Part shown: piece by piece, positions 50,122-59,070 of the stretch | Layout: the number at the start of each line of letters is the position of its first letter | How positions within the stretch are numbered: the stretch's first letter is position 1 | Assembly (NCBI RefSeq): GCF_947496485.1 | Contig: NZ_CANMCZ010000002.1 | Coordinates: forward strand, 62,001 to 126,000 | Length of the DNA stretch: 64,000 nt | DNA from: an uncultured Winogradskyella sp. | GTDB lineage: Bacteria; Bacteroidota; Bacteroidia; Flavobacteriales; Flavobacteriaceae | Direction of reading: 5' to 3' | Made by a program: the position numbers and the translations under genes | Notes under the pieces: generated by a model | The model's input: the letters and a program-made list of their open reading frames with translations, nothing else | What the model was told of the DNA's origin: nothing | Database searches by the model: none

Positions 50122-50134
50122 ATGTTACAATTTT

Positions 50135-51601
50135 CTACTTGCCTCGAAGCATTCTAATTTTTATTCTAAATGCAGCAAACAATAATGTAGTAAAAGGACT
50201 AAGCCAATTAAAAATGGCATAGAAAAAGTATTCTGCCACGCCAACACCTAAGACTCCACTTTGGTATGCGCCGCAAGTATTCCAAGGAATGAGAACAGAA
50301 GTTACTGTGCCTGAGTCTTCAAGAGTTCTACTTAAGTTTTCAGGAGCAAGACCTTTGTCTTCAAAAGCTTTTTTAAACATCTTACCAGGTATAACAATGG
50401 CTAAATATTGATCTGATGCAATAGTATTTAAACCCAAACAACTAATAACTGTACTTGCAAATAATCCAAATACTGTTGTAGCTACTGAAAGTAATGCTTT
50501 AGTAATTCTGGCTAAAGCTCCAATACCATCCATGATGCCACCAAATACCATAGCACAAACGATTAGAAATATCGTCCACATCATACCTTTCATACCTCCA
50601 GAAGAGAATAAATCATTTAGTTTTTCATTATCAGTTGCTATTGACGTATCTGTTATAATTGAATTTGAGATTGCAGAAAAATTGGAATCTGAAAGACTTT
50701 TTAAAACTTCAGGTTGAAATATAATAGCAAAAATTGCAGCTAGTATAACTCCAGATGCAAGAGCAAATAAAGGCTTTGCTTTTAATAATATGAGAATAAT
50801 TACTGCTGCAGGAACCAAAAATAACCAAGGTGTAATATTAAATGTATTATCTATAGAGGCCAATAGGTTGCTTATATCTGCATTTCCAGTAGGTTCTATT
50901 GTTGCGCTAATAATTCCGAATACAATTAGAGTTACTATAATTGTTGGTACTGTTGTAAATGCCATATATTTTATATGCGTAAATAAATCTGTCCCAGCCA
51001 TAGCGGGAGCCAAATTTGTAGTATCACTCAATGGTGACATTTTATCTCCAAAATAGGCACCAGAGATAACAGCACCAGCAATCATTCCTGGATTGATTCC
51101 TAGAGCTGTGCCTATTCCAACTAAAGCTATACCAACGGTTGCTGAGGTTGTCCAAGAACTTCCTGTAGCAATAGATATAACTGCTGCAATAATAACTGAA
51201 GCAGGCAAAAATATTTCTGGACTTAAAACCTGTAATCCATAATAAACCATTGCGGGAATCACACCACTAATTAACCAAGTTCCCGCTAGTGCACCAACTA
51301 GAAATAAAATCATTATAGGAATAAAAACACTTTTTAGGTTTTCCCAAATTTCTTTAAGCATGACTATTGGAGTAACTTTATTTACCATACCATCAATAAA
51401 AGCAACTAAACCACCGATTAATAAAATATATTGATTGGAATATTCTCCTAACATTTCACCACCTGCAAAGAAGATATTATACGCTAATAAACCCATCAAA
51501 ATTACTACTGGTACAAGAGCTTCATAAATATTAAGCTCTTTATTGTCAATGATTTTTTGATCTTTTATTTTTACTTCAGAGATATTTTCGTCGTCTTGCA
51601 T
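50135..51601 (-). CDS. nhaC: NhaC-type Na+/H+ antiporter
   Basis: 488 residues with about twelve transmembrane segments. NhaC/ArsB-type features are clear: IATGSSWTTSATVGIALVGI (the GS-W-T loop), GAVISGAYFGDKMSPLSDT with the DKMSPLSDTTNL signature, and NTIASDQYLAIVIPGKMF. It should exchange Na+ for H+ in the inner membrane, useful for a marine organism. Starts at ATG 51601. A single gene, convergent with katG. Confidence 0.92.
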   Translation of the reverse strand: MQDDENISEVKIKDQKIIDNKELNIYEALVPVVILMGLLAYNIFFAGGEMLGEYSNQYILLIGGLVAFIDGMVNKVTPIVMLKEIWENLKSVFIPIMILFLVGALAGTWLISGVIPAMVYYGLQVLSPEIFLPASVIIAAVISIATGSSWTTSATVGIALVGIGTALGINPGMIAGAVISGAYFGDKMSPLSDTTNLAPAMAGTDLFTHIKYMAFTTVPTIIVTLIVFGIISATIEPTGNADISNLLASIDNTFNITPWLFLVPAAVIILILLKAKPLFALASGVILAAIFAIIFQPEVLKSLSDSNFSAISNSIITDTSIATDNEKLNDLFSSGGMKGMMWTIFLIVCAMVFGGIMDGIGALARITKALLSVATTVFGLFASTVISCLGLNTIASDQYLAIVIPGKMFKKAFEDKGLAPENLSRTLEDSGTVTSVLIPWNTCGAYQSGVLGVGVAEYFFYAIFNWLSPFTTLLFAAFRIKIRMLRGK

Positions 51602-51785
51602 CTTGGTTAATTTAGTTTTGTAATGTTACAATAATCTCTTTTTTATAGCAAATTAAGAGCTCGTCAATTTCCATTTGTTAAAAAAACAGGTCATTCATCG
51701 AAAACTTGTGACCAGCGTAACTATCTGTGCGTCATATTTATAGTCAATAAAGTGCTTGTGCTAAAACCCTAAATCATATTGAAAT

Positions 51786-52004
51786 TTGGAAACTTCAACT
51801 TTTAAATCTGACCTTAAAAAACATAAAAGGCAATTGCGAAGAAATCTTCATACCTTAAATTATTTATTCATTTTAGAGTTAGATAGCAAAAATTTAGGTA
51901 ATGACAAACGAATTCTAGATATACAAAACTTAAAGGAAAGTTTACAACGCGAAGTTATTAGAAACACAAAATTTATTTCTGATTACAAATCACAACTTGA
52001 ATAA
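51786..52004 (+). CDS. Possible 72-residue basic protein
   Basis: Starts at TTG 51786 with no ATG in frame. It is Lys/Arg/Leu-rich, mostly helical (LKKHKRQLRRNLHTLNYL, LKESLQREVIRNTKF). No family recognised. It is upstream of the metal-dependent hydrolase gene by 60 bp on the same strand. Small size and a TTG start make this uncertain. Confidence 0.35.
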   Translation: METSTFKSDLKKHKRQLRRNLHTLNYLFILELDSKNLGNDKRILDIQNLKESLQREVIRNTKFISDYKSQLE

Positions 52005-52047
52005 AGTTCTTTACCTCTTAACATAAATCCTTTGTAAGAATTAGTTG

Positions 52048-52055
52048 TATTTTTG
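52048..52055 (+). promoter_or_regulatory. Candidate -7 box of the metal-dependent hydrolase gene
   Basis: TATTTTTG, 9 bp before ATG 52065. No TTG was found 17-23 bp upstream, so support is limited. Confidence 0.3.
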
Positions 52056-52064
52056 CGACTTTAT

Positions 52065-53087
52065 ATGGATTCATTAACCCAAATTGTTTTAGGTGCTGCT
52101 TGTGGAGAAGCTGTCCTAGGTAAAAAAATCGGAAACAAAGCTTTATTGTTTGGTGCTATTGGTGGTACTATCCCAGATTTGGATGTACTTATCGGCAGCT
52201 TATTACATAACAATGAAATAGACGCTATGCTTTTTCATCGTGGCTTTATGCATTCGATAGTGTTTTCTATATTAGCTGCTTTTTTATTGGGTTGGTTGGT
52301 TCATAAATTATATAATAACGGAAGACGACTCCATACAACAACGCAAAAGGATTGGATAAGCCTATTCTTTTGGTCATTATTTACACACCCGATTTTAGAT
52401 TGCTTTACACCTTATGGAACACAACTTTTTGCGCCATTTTCAAATTATCGTATAGCATTTAATAATATTGCTGTTGCTGATCCTTTATACACAGTTCCCT
52501 TTTTATTGTGCGTTATTATATTAATGTTTTTTAGGCGAAATAGTAATAGACGTAAGTTTTGGTTAAAACTGGGAATTGGTATCAGTTCTTTCTATATGTT
52601 GCTTACCGTTTTTAATAAGTTTTATATAGATAGCGTTTTTAAATCTTCTTTAGAAATAAATAGAATTTCTTATGAGCGATTTAGTGCACAACCTTCTATT
52701 TTGAATAATATTCTTTGGTATGGCATTGCAGAAACTAACGACAATTATCACGTTGGGTTTTATTCATTATTTGATAATTCTAATCAATTTTCTGACTGGC
52801 AAACCATTCCTAAGGTAAGAGATTTATCAAAAGATGAATACAAGGACATTAATGATTTAGCTTGGTTTAGCAATGATTATTATATTGTTGAAGCTTTAGA
52901 CAATGGGGACTATTTATATAAAGACTTAAGATATCCACTAGTTGAGACAAGAGAAGGTTTTAAAGCCATTTTCAATTTGAAACTTTATAAGACAAATAAT
53001 AGATTAGACATGAAGCCATTTGCACCGGAAATGGGTGATTTTAAGTTTACAATGTCTGCACTTTGGGCGCGATTGAAAGGTAAATAA
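52065..53087 (+). CDS. Membrane-bound metal-dependent hydrolase (YdjM-like)
   Basis: 340 residues from ATG 52065. The N-terminal 160 residues carry the YdjM/PF04307 pattern: MDSLTQIVLGAACGEAVLGK, GTIPDLDVL, HRGFMHSIVF and HPILDCFTPYGTQL, where His and Asp are likely metal ligands. About four transmembrane helices lie between residues 60 and 185. The C-terminal half is soluble. Related proteins are tied to membrane metallo-hydrolases of unknown substrate. A possible small gene precedes it. Confidence 0.82.
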   Translation: MDSLTQIVLGAACGEAVLGKKIGNKALLFGAIGGTIPDLDVLIGSLLHNNEIDAMLFHRGFMHSIVFSILAAFLLGWLVHKLYNNGRRLHTTTQKDWISLFFWSLFTHPILDCFTPYGTQLFAPFSNYRIAFNNIAVADPLYTVPFLLCVIILMFFRRNSNRRKFWLKLGIGISSFYMLLTVFNKFYIDSVFKSSLEINRISYERFSAQPSILNNILWYGIAETNDNYHVGFYSLFDNSNQFSDWQTIPKVRDLSKDEYKDINDLAWFSNDYYIVEALDNGDYLYKDLRYPLVETREGFKAIFNLKLYKTNNRLDMKPFAPEMGDFKFTMSALWARLKGK

Positions 53088-53129
53088 ACTATAGCTTCTG
53101 TAACATTGAACCAAAAAATAAAATAGTAT

Positions 53130-54344
53130 TTAAACCATTTGAGTTTTAAGAATACCCAACTCAACCATACAAGTCTTCATCATTTTATAAGTACGCTCAA
53201 TATCTGCATCTAATCCAATAGAAAAACGTATTAAACCATCACTTAAGCCCATTGCTTCTTGTTCTTCTTCAGGAATTTCAGAAGATGTAGAGCTTCCAGG
53301 TGCACTGAATAATGTTTTATAAAACCCTAAACTCACAGCTAAATAACCAAGGTTACGCTCTTGCATCAATTCCATTAGTGCATTAGCTTTGTCTAAAGAG
53401 CCAACATCTATAGTCATCATACCACCAAAACCATATTTTTCATTCATCATAGATTTAAATAACTCGTGAGAAGGATGAGAGGCCAAGCCTGGATATACAG
53501 TTTTTAAACCATCGTTTTCAAATTTCTCAGCTAGATAAGTTGCATTGTAGCTGTGCTGTTGCATTCTAATATGCAATGTTCTTAAATTCTTTAAAACAGA
53601 AGCAGAGCGCAAGCTATCCATGGTAGAACCTAAAAGCATTGCGGCTCCATCATTAACGTTTCTTAAATCATCTATCAATTCCTGGCTACCACAGACAACT
53701 CCACCAACCGTATCCGAAGACCCATTTATAAATTTTGTTAGACTATGAATCACAATATCTGCTCCTAGTTTTACTGGTGAAATAGATAAAGGTGAAAAAG
53801 TATTATCTACAACTAATTTTAAATTATGTTTTTTTGCTAACTGAGCTAAGCCTTTGATGTCTGCAACTTCTAATAACGGATTACTTACAGACTCGCAGTA
53901 CAATACTTTGGTTTTAGGTGTAATGGCGGCTTCTACAACATCTAGTTTTGTAATATCAACAAAAGTGGTGTTAATACCCAAACGCGGAGTAAAGTTTTTT
54001 AGAAACGCATAGGTTCCTCCATAAATTGTTCTGCTACTTACAATATGATCACCAGCATCACAAAGCTGCAATAAAACAGGTGTAATAGCTCCCATACCAG
54101 ATGCTGTTACAGTGGCAGTTTCTGTACCTTCCATTGCCGCTAAGGCTTCACCTAGGTATAAATTTGATGGTGACGAATGACGAGAATATAAGTAGCATCC
54201 ATCTGCATTGCCTTCAAATGTATCGAACATTGTTTTTGCAGATAAGAATGTATAAGTTGAAGAATCTGAAATTGATGGATTCACACCTCCAAATTCACCG
54301 AAGTATTGTAAATCTTGAATGTTGTTTGCAGGCTTAAATTTCAT
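53130..54344 (-). CDS. PLP-dependent Cys/Met-metabolism enzyme (methionine gamma-lyase-like)
   Basis: 404-residue trans-sulfuration-family enzyme. PLP lysine K204 in HSLTKFINGSSD, Asp180 in VVDNTFSP, and YSRHSSPSNL in the N-terminal PLP-phosphate region are present. It could be methionine gamma-lyase or cystathionine gamma-synthase; the divergent Lrp gene fits an amino-acid-inducible gamma-lyase in Flavobacteria, but I cannot decide from sequence. Confidence 0.85.
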   Translation of the reverse strand: MKFKPANNIQDLQYFGEFGGVNPSISDSSTYTFLSAKTMFDTFEGNADGCYLYSRHSSPSNLYLGEALAAMEGTETATVTASGMGAITPVLLQLCDAGDHIVSSRTIYGGTYAFLKNFTPRLGINTTFVDITKLDVVEAAITPKTKVLYCESVSNPLLEVADIKGLAQLAKKHNLKLVVDNTFSPLSISPVKLGADIVIHSLTKFINGSSDTVGGVVCGSQELIDDLRNVNDGAAMLLGSTMDSLRSASVLKNLRTLHIRMQQHSYNATYLAEKFENDGLKTVYPGLASHPSHELFKSMMNEKYGFGGMMTIDVGSLDKANALMELMQERNLGYLAVSLGFYKTLFSAPGSSTSSEIPEEEQEAMGLSDGLIRFSIGLDADIERTYKMMKTCMVELGILKTQMV

Positions 54345-54504
54345 AACTATTGATTTTATAAGTTATAACAAAGTTCTGCTATTTTAGATTATTAATCAAC
54401 TATAAGTTGTATATTTAGAATATTTGTCTATTAAAATATTATATATTAGACTAATTTTCATTATTTTTCGCTTTTAAGTGATATATATAGAAAAAACATC
54501 AATT

Positions 54505-54963
54505 ATGAGTTTGGATGAAATTGATATAAAGTTGTTGCACTTGCTTCAAGCTGATAGCAAACAAACGACTAAGGCATTATCTAATAAACTGAATCTTTCT
54601 GTAACAGCAGTTTATGAGCGAGTTAAAAAATTAGAGCAGAATGGAATTATAAGCAACTATGTAGCATTAATAGAAAAAAGGAAAGTTGATAAAGCATTTG
54701 TTGCATTTTGTCATGTGAAGTTGGTGCAACATTCTCAGGAATATGTCGTGAAGTTTGAGCGCGAAGTCCGCAAATTAGATGAAGTCTTAGAATGTTATCA
54801 TATTAGTGGTGATTATGATTATTTGCTAAAAGTGCTTGTGAAAAACATGGAGGCTTTTAGAGAATTTATGGTAAAAAAACTCACTACAATCGACCATATT
54901 GGCAGTACGCACAGTATGTTTATGATAAATGAAGTAAAATACACTACTGCAATTACACTATAG
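54505..54963 (+). CDS. Lrp/AsnC-family regulator
   Basis: 152 residues from ATG 54505. The N-terminal HTH (LDEIDIKLLHLLQADSK, TKALSNKLNLSVTAVYERVK) is followed by the RAM ligand-binding domain (residues 65-150, GDYDYLLKVLVKNMEAF). It is divergent from the PLP enzyme with 160 bp between starts, and is the natural candidate to regulate it. A GTG nine codons upstream is a weaker start. Confidence 0.9.
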   Translation: MSLDEIDIKLLHLLQADSKQTTKALSNKLNLSVTAVYERVKKLEQNGIISNYVALIEKRKVDKAFVAFCHVKLVQHSQEYVVKFEREVRKLDEVLECYHISGDYDYLLKVLVKNMEAFREFMVKKLTTIDHIGSTHSMFMINEVKYTTAITL

Positions 54964-54967
54964 TATT

Positions 54968-55594
54968 ATGAAATTATTGCAAAATAGACTAATAGAGTTC
55001 TTTTTAATTTTTGTAGTTATTCCTGTAAGTTTTGCTTTAAATTTTGCATTATGGATAAAAATGATAATTGGTGTTTTTGGATTCACCTATATCATATTTA
55101 TACTTTTAAAAGTTGAAAAGAATAAGTTTAAGATAAATGAAAATCTAAATTGGAAGAATTTTTGGAGACAAACTCTAATTAAATTACTTGTAATTACTGC
55201 TATTACTTCACTTTATATGCTTATCGTTGATAAAGAAAATCTCTTTATCGTAATAAGAACAAAGCCTTTGTTGTGGGTAATAATTTTATTTGTTTACTCT
55301 TTATTTTCCGTATATCCGCAAGAATTAATTTATAGAACGTTTTTCTTTCAGCGCTATGAATCATTATTCAAGAATGAATCAATTTTTATTCTGGTTAATG
55401 CAGCTTTGTTCTCATTAGCACATATTTTCTTTAAAAACTCAGTGGTAATGTTTCTTACTTTTATTGGAGGAATTCTTTTTGCACTCACTTATAAAAAAAC
55501 GAAATCCACACTTCTGGTATCAATAGAACACGCTATTTACGGCTGTTGGTTATTTACTGTTGGTATGGGTGAGATGCTAGGGTTTCCGACTTGA
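54968..55594 (+). CDS. CPBP/CAAX-type intramembrane protease
   Basis: 208 residues, about six transmembrane segments. The first motif YPQELIYRTFF (Gln118-Glu119, Arg123) has Gln in place of the first Glu of the usual EExxxR; SLAHIFF supplies His152 and a third His (EHAIYG, His188) also lies in the membrane. Possible roles are prenyl-protein protease or bacteriocin-immunity-type membrane protease. It starts 4 bp after the Lrp stop, so it is probably in the same transcript. Confidence 0.78.
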   Translation: MKLLQNRLIEFFLIFVVIPVSFALNFALWIKMIIGVFGFTYIIFILLKVEKNKFKINENLNWKNFWRQTLIKLLVITAITSLYMLIVDKENLFIVIRTKPLLWVIILFVYSLFSVYPQELIYRTFFFQRYESLFKNESIFILVNAALFSLAHIFFKNSVVMFLTFIGGILFALTYKKTKSTLLVSIEHAIYGCWLFTVGMGEMLGFPT

Positions 55595-55647
55595 TAATTT
55601 GTGTTAAATTTAGTAGAAAGTCATTCGATAATCTTTAATCTAAATTG

Positions 55648-55655
55648 TATTTTTG
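55648..55655 (+). promoter_or_regulatory. Candidate -7 box of the outer-membrane protein gene
   Basis: TATTTTTG, 19 bp before ATG 55675; a weak TTC is about 21 bp upstream. Confidence 0.3.
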
Positions 55656-55674
55656 TGTTACATTAGAAGTAACT

Positions 55675-56229
55675 ATGAGATTACTCTTTATTCTTATTTT
55701 TTTGTTTTCAATAAATCTTACTGCTCAAGATCATCCTATTGGTATTAAAATAGGTGGTAATAGCTCAACTTTGTCAGGTGATGGTACTGAAAATATATCT
55801 TCAAATATAAATTTTCATGCTGGTTTATTTACTGAAATTAAATTGACAGAAGATTTTAGAATCCAACCCGAATTATTGTTTTCAGTTTATGGATTTGAGG
55901 AAGATTTTGAAGGGATTTCTAATATCAGATTAAATTATGTAATATTACCAGTAATGGTAAAATATTTTATTTCCAATGCGTTTAGTTTTGATGCAGGTCC
56001 TCAAGTTGGATTATTAGTTACTGCTAAAAATGGAACAGGTTCACAAGCAGATGTTAAGCCCAATTTTTATGATAGAGATTTTGGAGCTAATATAGGTGCA
56101 AGTTATATCCTTTCAGAAAAAGTAAGCGCATCTATACGCTATTACTTTGGGTTATCCGATATTACTACTGAAACTAGCAATAATCAAAATAGAGCATTAC
56201 AATTAGCATTTCAATTTAAAATTAATTAA
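55675..56229 (+). CDS. Outer-membrane beta-barrel protein (PorT-like/OMP_b-brl)
   Basis: 184 residues from ATG 55675, signal peptide to NLTAQ (about 18). Mature part: amphipathic strands ending in FQFKIN, opening with IGIKIGGNSSTLSGDG and LTEDFRIQPELLFSVYG, typical of Bacteroidota 8-stranded outer-membrane barrels. A start ten codons earlier is possible but gives no clean signal peptide. Function unknown; followed by lpd 11 bp later. Confidence 0.78.
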   Translation: MRLLFILIFLFSINLTAQDHPIGIKIGGNSSTLSGDGTENISSNINFHAGLFTEIKLTEDFRIQPELLFSVYGFEEDFEGISNIRLNYVILPVMVKYFISNAFSFDAGPQVGLLVTAKNGTGSQADVKPNFYDRDFGANIGASYILSEKVSASIRYYFGLSDITTETSNNQNRALQLAFQFKIN

Positions 56230-56240
56230 GAAAAAATAAT

Positions 56241-57641
56241 ATGAATTCATACGATGTAGCAATAATAGGTTCAGGTCCTGGAGGATATGTAGCAGCGATC
56301 CGTTGCTCACAATTAGGAATGAAAACTGCAATTATTGAGAAATATTCAACATTAGGAGGAACTTGCTTAAACGTAGGTTGTATTCCTAGTAAAGCTTTAT
56401 TGAGTTCGTCTCATCATTACGAAGAGGCTACAAAACATTTTGAAGAGCATGGTATAGAAATACCAGGTGAAATCAAAGTGAATCTCGAAAAAATGATTGG
56501 ACGTAAGCAAGCGGTTGTGGATCAAACAACTGGAGGAATTGACTTCTTAATGAAGAAAAATAACATTGATGTTTATGAAGGTTTAGGGTCTTTTAAGGAT
56601 GCTACACATATAAAGATCGAAGGTAAAGATGCGGGGGAAATTGAAGCTAAGAATATTATTATAGCTACAGGATCTAAACCATCTAACTTACCATTTATTA
56701 CATTAGACAAAGAACGTGTAATCACTTCTACAGAAGCTCTTAAACTAAAAGAAATTCCAAAGCACATGATTATCATAGGTGGTGGAGTTATAGGCTTAGA
56801 ACTTGGACAAGTGTATCGTCGTTTAGGTGCTGAGGTTACTGTTATTGAATATATGGACAGAATCCTACCGACAATGGACGCTGGCTTATCTAAAGAATTG
56901 AACAAAGTTTTTAAGAAAGCGAAATGTAAAATGATGATATCTCATAAAGTACAATCTGTAGAGCGCAAAGGTGATGAAGTGATTGTAAAAGCTGAAAATA
57001 AGAAAGGGGAAGTTGTTGAGTTTAAGGGAGATTATTGTTTGGTTTCAGTCGGTCGTCGTCCATATACAGATGGTTTAAATGCTGAAGCTGCTGGAGTAAA
57101 TATTAATGATAGAGGGCAAGTAGAAGTCAATGAACATTTACAAACTTCTGCCTCTAATATTTATGCTATTGGAGATGTTATAAAAGGAGCAATGTTAGCT
57201 CATAAAGCTGAAGAAGAAGGTGTTTTTGTAGCCGAAATTTTAGCAGGACAAAAACCGCATATCGATTATAATTTGATTCCAGGTGTAGTTTACACATGGC
57301 CCGAAGTCGCTGCAGTTGGTAAAACAGAAGAAGAATTAAAAGAAGCTGGTGTTGCGTACAAAGCAGGTCAGTTTCCGTTTAGAGCTTTAGGTAGAGCCAG
57401 AGCGAGTGGAGATATAGATGGATTTGTAAAAATCTTAGCAGATAAAACTACTGACGAAGTTTTAGGAATTCACATGATTGGTGCACGTTGTGCAGATTTA
57501 ATTGCAGAAGCAGTTACAGCAATGGAGTTTAGAGCATCTGCAGAAGATATTTCTCGCATGTCTCATGCACATCCAACATTTGCAGAAGCAGTTAAAGAAG
57601 CCGCATTAGCTGCAACTGACGACAGAGCATTACACGTTTAG
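56241..57641 (+). CDS. lpd: Dihydrolipoyl dehydrogenase
   Basis: 466-residue FAD enzyme (E3) of pyruvate and 2-oxoglutarate dehydrogenase complexes. FAD motif GSGPGG (10-15), redox disulfide C42/C47 (GGTCLNVGCIPSK), NAD-binding GGGVIGLELG and C-terminal HAHPTFAEAV (catalytic His) are present. It is 11 bp downstream of the outer-membrane gene and 11 bp upstream of fabV, which suggests a transcript, although the functions differ. Confidence 0.97.
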   Translation: MNSYDVAIIGSGPGGYVAAIRCSQLGMKTAIIEKYSTLGGTCLNVGCIPSKALLSSSHHYEEATKHFEEHGIEIPGEIKVNLEKMIGRKQAVVDQTTGGIDFLMKKNNIDVYEGLGSFKDATHIKIEGKDAGEIEAKNIIIATGSKPSNLPFITLDKERVITSTEALKLKEIPKHMIIIGGGVIGLELGQVYRRLGAEVTVIEYMDRILPTMDAGLSKELNKVFKKAKCKMMISHKVQSVERKGDEVIVKAENKKGEVVEFKGDYCLVSVGRRPYTDGLNAEAAGVNINDRGQVEVNEHLQTSASNIYAIGDVIKGAMLAHKAEEEGVFVAEILAGQKPHIDYNLIPGVVYTWPEVAAVGKTEEELKEAGVAYKAGQFPFRALGRARASGDIDGFVKILADKTTDEVLGIHMIGARCADLIAEAVTAMEFRASAEDISRMSHAHPTFAEAVKEAALAATDDRALHV

Positions 57642-57652
57642 AAGCTATATTT

Positions 57653-58849
57653 ATGATAATAGAACCAAGAACTAGAGGATTTATTTGTCTTACAGCGCAC
57701 CCAACAGGTTGTGAACAAAATGTTATAAATCAGATAGATTACATAAAATCAAAAACTAAAGCTAAAGCTAAAGTCCCAAAAAAGGTATTAGTTATTGGTG
57801 CATCAACAGGGTTTGGCTTAGCGTCTCGTATTACTAGTGCTTATGGATCTGACGCTTCAACTATTGGTTTGTTTTTTGAGAAGCCACCTAAAGAAGGTAG
57901 AACAGCTTCTCCAGGTTGGTATAATAGTGCTGCTTTTGAAAAACAAGCACATAAAGACGGTTTATATGCGAAGAGTATAAATGGCGATGCGTTTTCTAAC
58001 GAGGTAAAAGCAAAAACTATAAACTTAATTAAAAAGGATTTAGGTCAGATTGATTTGTTAGTCTACAGTTTAGCATCTCCAGTAAGAACGCATCCTGATA
58101 CTGGTGAGCGTTTTAAATCTGTGTTAAAGCCTATTGGTAAGACATTTGCAGATAATACAGTAGATTTCCATACAGGAGAGGTTAAAGAGATTTCAATTGA
58201 ACCAAGCTCTGGCGATGATATTGAGAATACCGTTGCTGTAATGGGAGGAGAAGATTGGCAAATGTGGATTAACCAATTAAATGCTGCTGGGGTTTTATCT
58301 AAAGATTTCAAAACTGCTGCTTATTCATACATAGGCCCATCTTTAACTGAAGCCGTTTACAGAAAAGGGACTATTGGTAAGGCTAAAGATCATTTAGAAG
58401 CTACTGCATTTAAAATTACGGATAGCTTAAAGACTATTAATGGAAAGGCTTATGTTTCTGTTAATAAAGCCTTAGTGACACAGGCAAGTTCTGCGATTCC
58501 TGTAATTCCCTTATACATTTCATTGTTATATAAAGTGATGAAAGAAGAAGGTATTCACGAAGGCTGTATAGAGCAAATTGAGCGTTTATTTAATGAGCGT
58601 TTATATGAAGAAAATATACCTTTAGATGATGAAGGGAGAATACGCATTGACGATTGGGAAATGCGTGATGATATACAAGCAAAAGTTTTAGAACTTTGGA
58701 AAGAAGCAACAACAGAAACCTTACCACATATTGGTGACTTAGAAGGTTATAAAACAGATTTCTTTAATCTTTTTGGGTTTGAAGTTGATGGTGTAGATTA
58801 CGAAAAAGATGCAAATGAAATGGTTGATATTCCTGGATTACAGGCTTAG
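57653..58849 (+). CDS. fabV: Trans-2-enoyl-ACP reductase FabV
   Basis: 398-residue NADH-dependent reductase of the last step in fatty-acid elongation. N-terminal GFICLTAHPTGCEQNV, cofactor loop GASTGFGLASR (49-59), and the FabV active site Tyr236-x8-Lys245 in YRKGTIGKAK are all present. FabV members are typically insensitive to triclosan. It follows lpd by 11 bp and is ended by a perfect hairpin terminator. Confidence 0.96.
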   Translation: MIIEPRTRGFICLTAHPTGCEQNVINQIDYIKSKTKAKAKVPKKVLVIGASTGFGLASRITSAYGSDASTIGLFFEKPPKEGRTASPGWYNSAAFEKQAHKDGLYAKSINGDAFSNEVKAKTINLIKKDLGQIDLLVYSLASPVRTHPDTGERFKSVLKPIGKTFADNTVDFHTGEVKEISIEPSSGDDIENTVAVMGGEDWQMWINQLNAAGVLSKDFKTAAYSYIGPSLTEAVYRKGTIGKAKDHLEATAFKITDSLKTINGKAYVSVNKALVTQASSAIPVIPLYISLLYKVMKEEGIHEGCIEQIERLFNERLYEENIPLDDEGRIRIDDWEMRDDIQAKVLELWKEATTETLPHIGDLEGYKTDFFNLFGFEVDGVDYEKDANEMVDIPGLQA

Positions 58850-58862
58850 ATTATATCATATT

Positions 58863-58908
58863 TAATAAACAAAAAAGCGAACCATTTGGTTCGCTTTTTT
58901 GTTTATTA
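58863..58908 (+). terminator. fabV terminator
   Basis: 22-bp perfect arms (58863-58884 and 58887-58908) with a 2-base loop; core GCGAACCA/TGGTTCGC and T6 tail. Very strong. Confidence 0.9.
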
Positions 58909-59070
58909 TCTTTTGACAAGTAAAGTGAAGAAGATATTTTTAAAGCAAAATTTAATTGCCTGCAACATTTTCACTAAATTTAAAAAAACAGATAGTTGTT
59001 GTAACGAAAGTGTAAGATAGGCGTCATAAATGCATATAATACCTTTTGCTAATCATTAAATCCATTTGTC

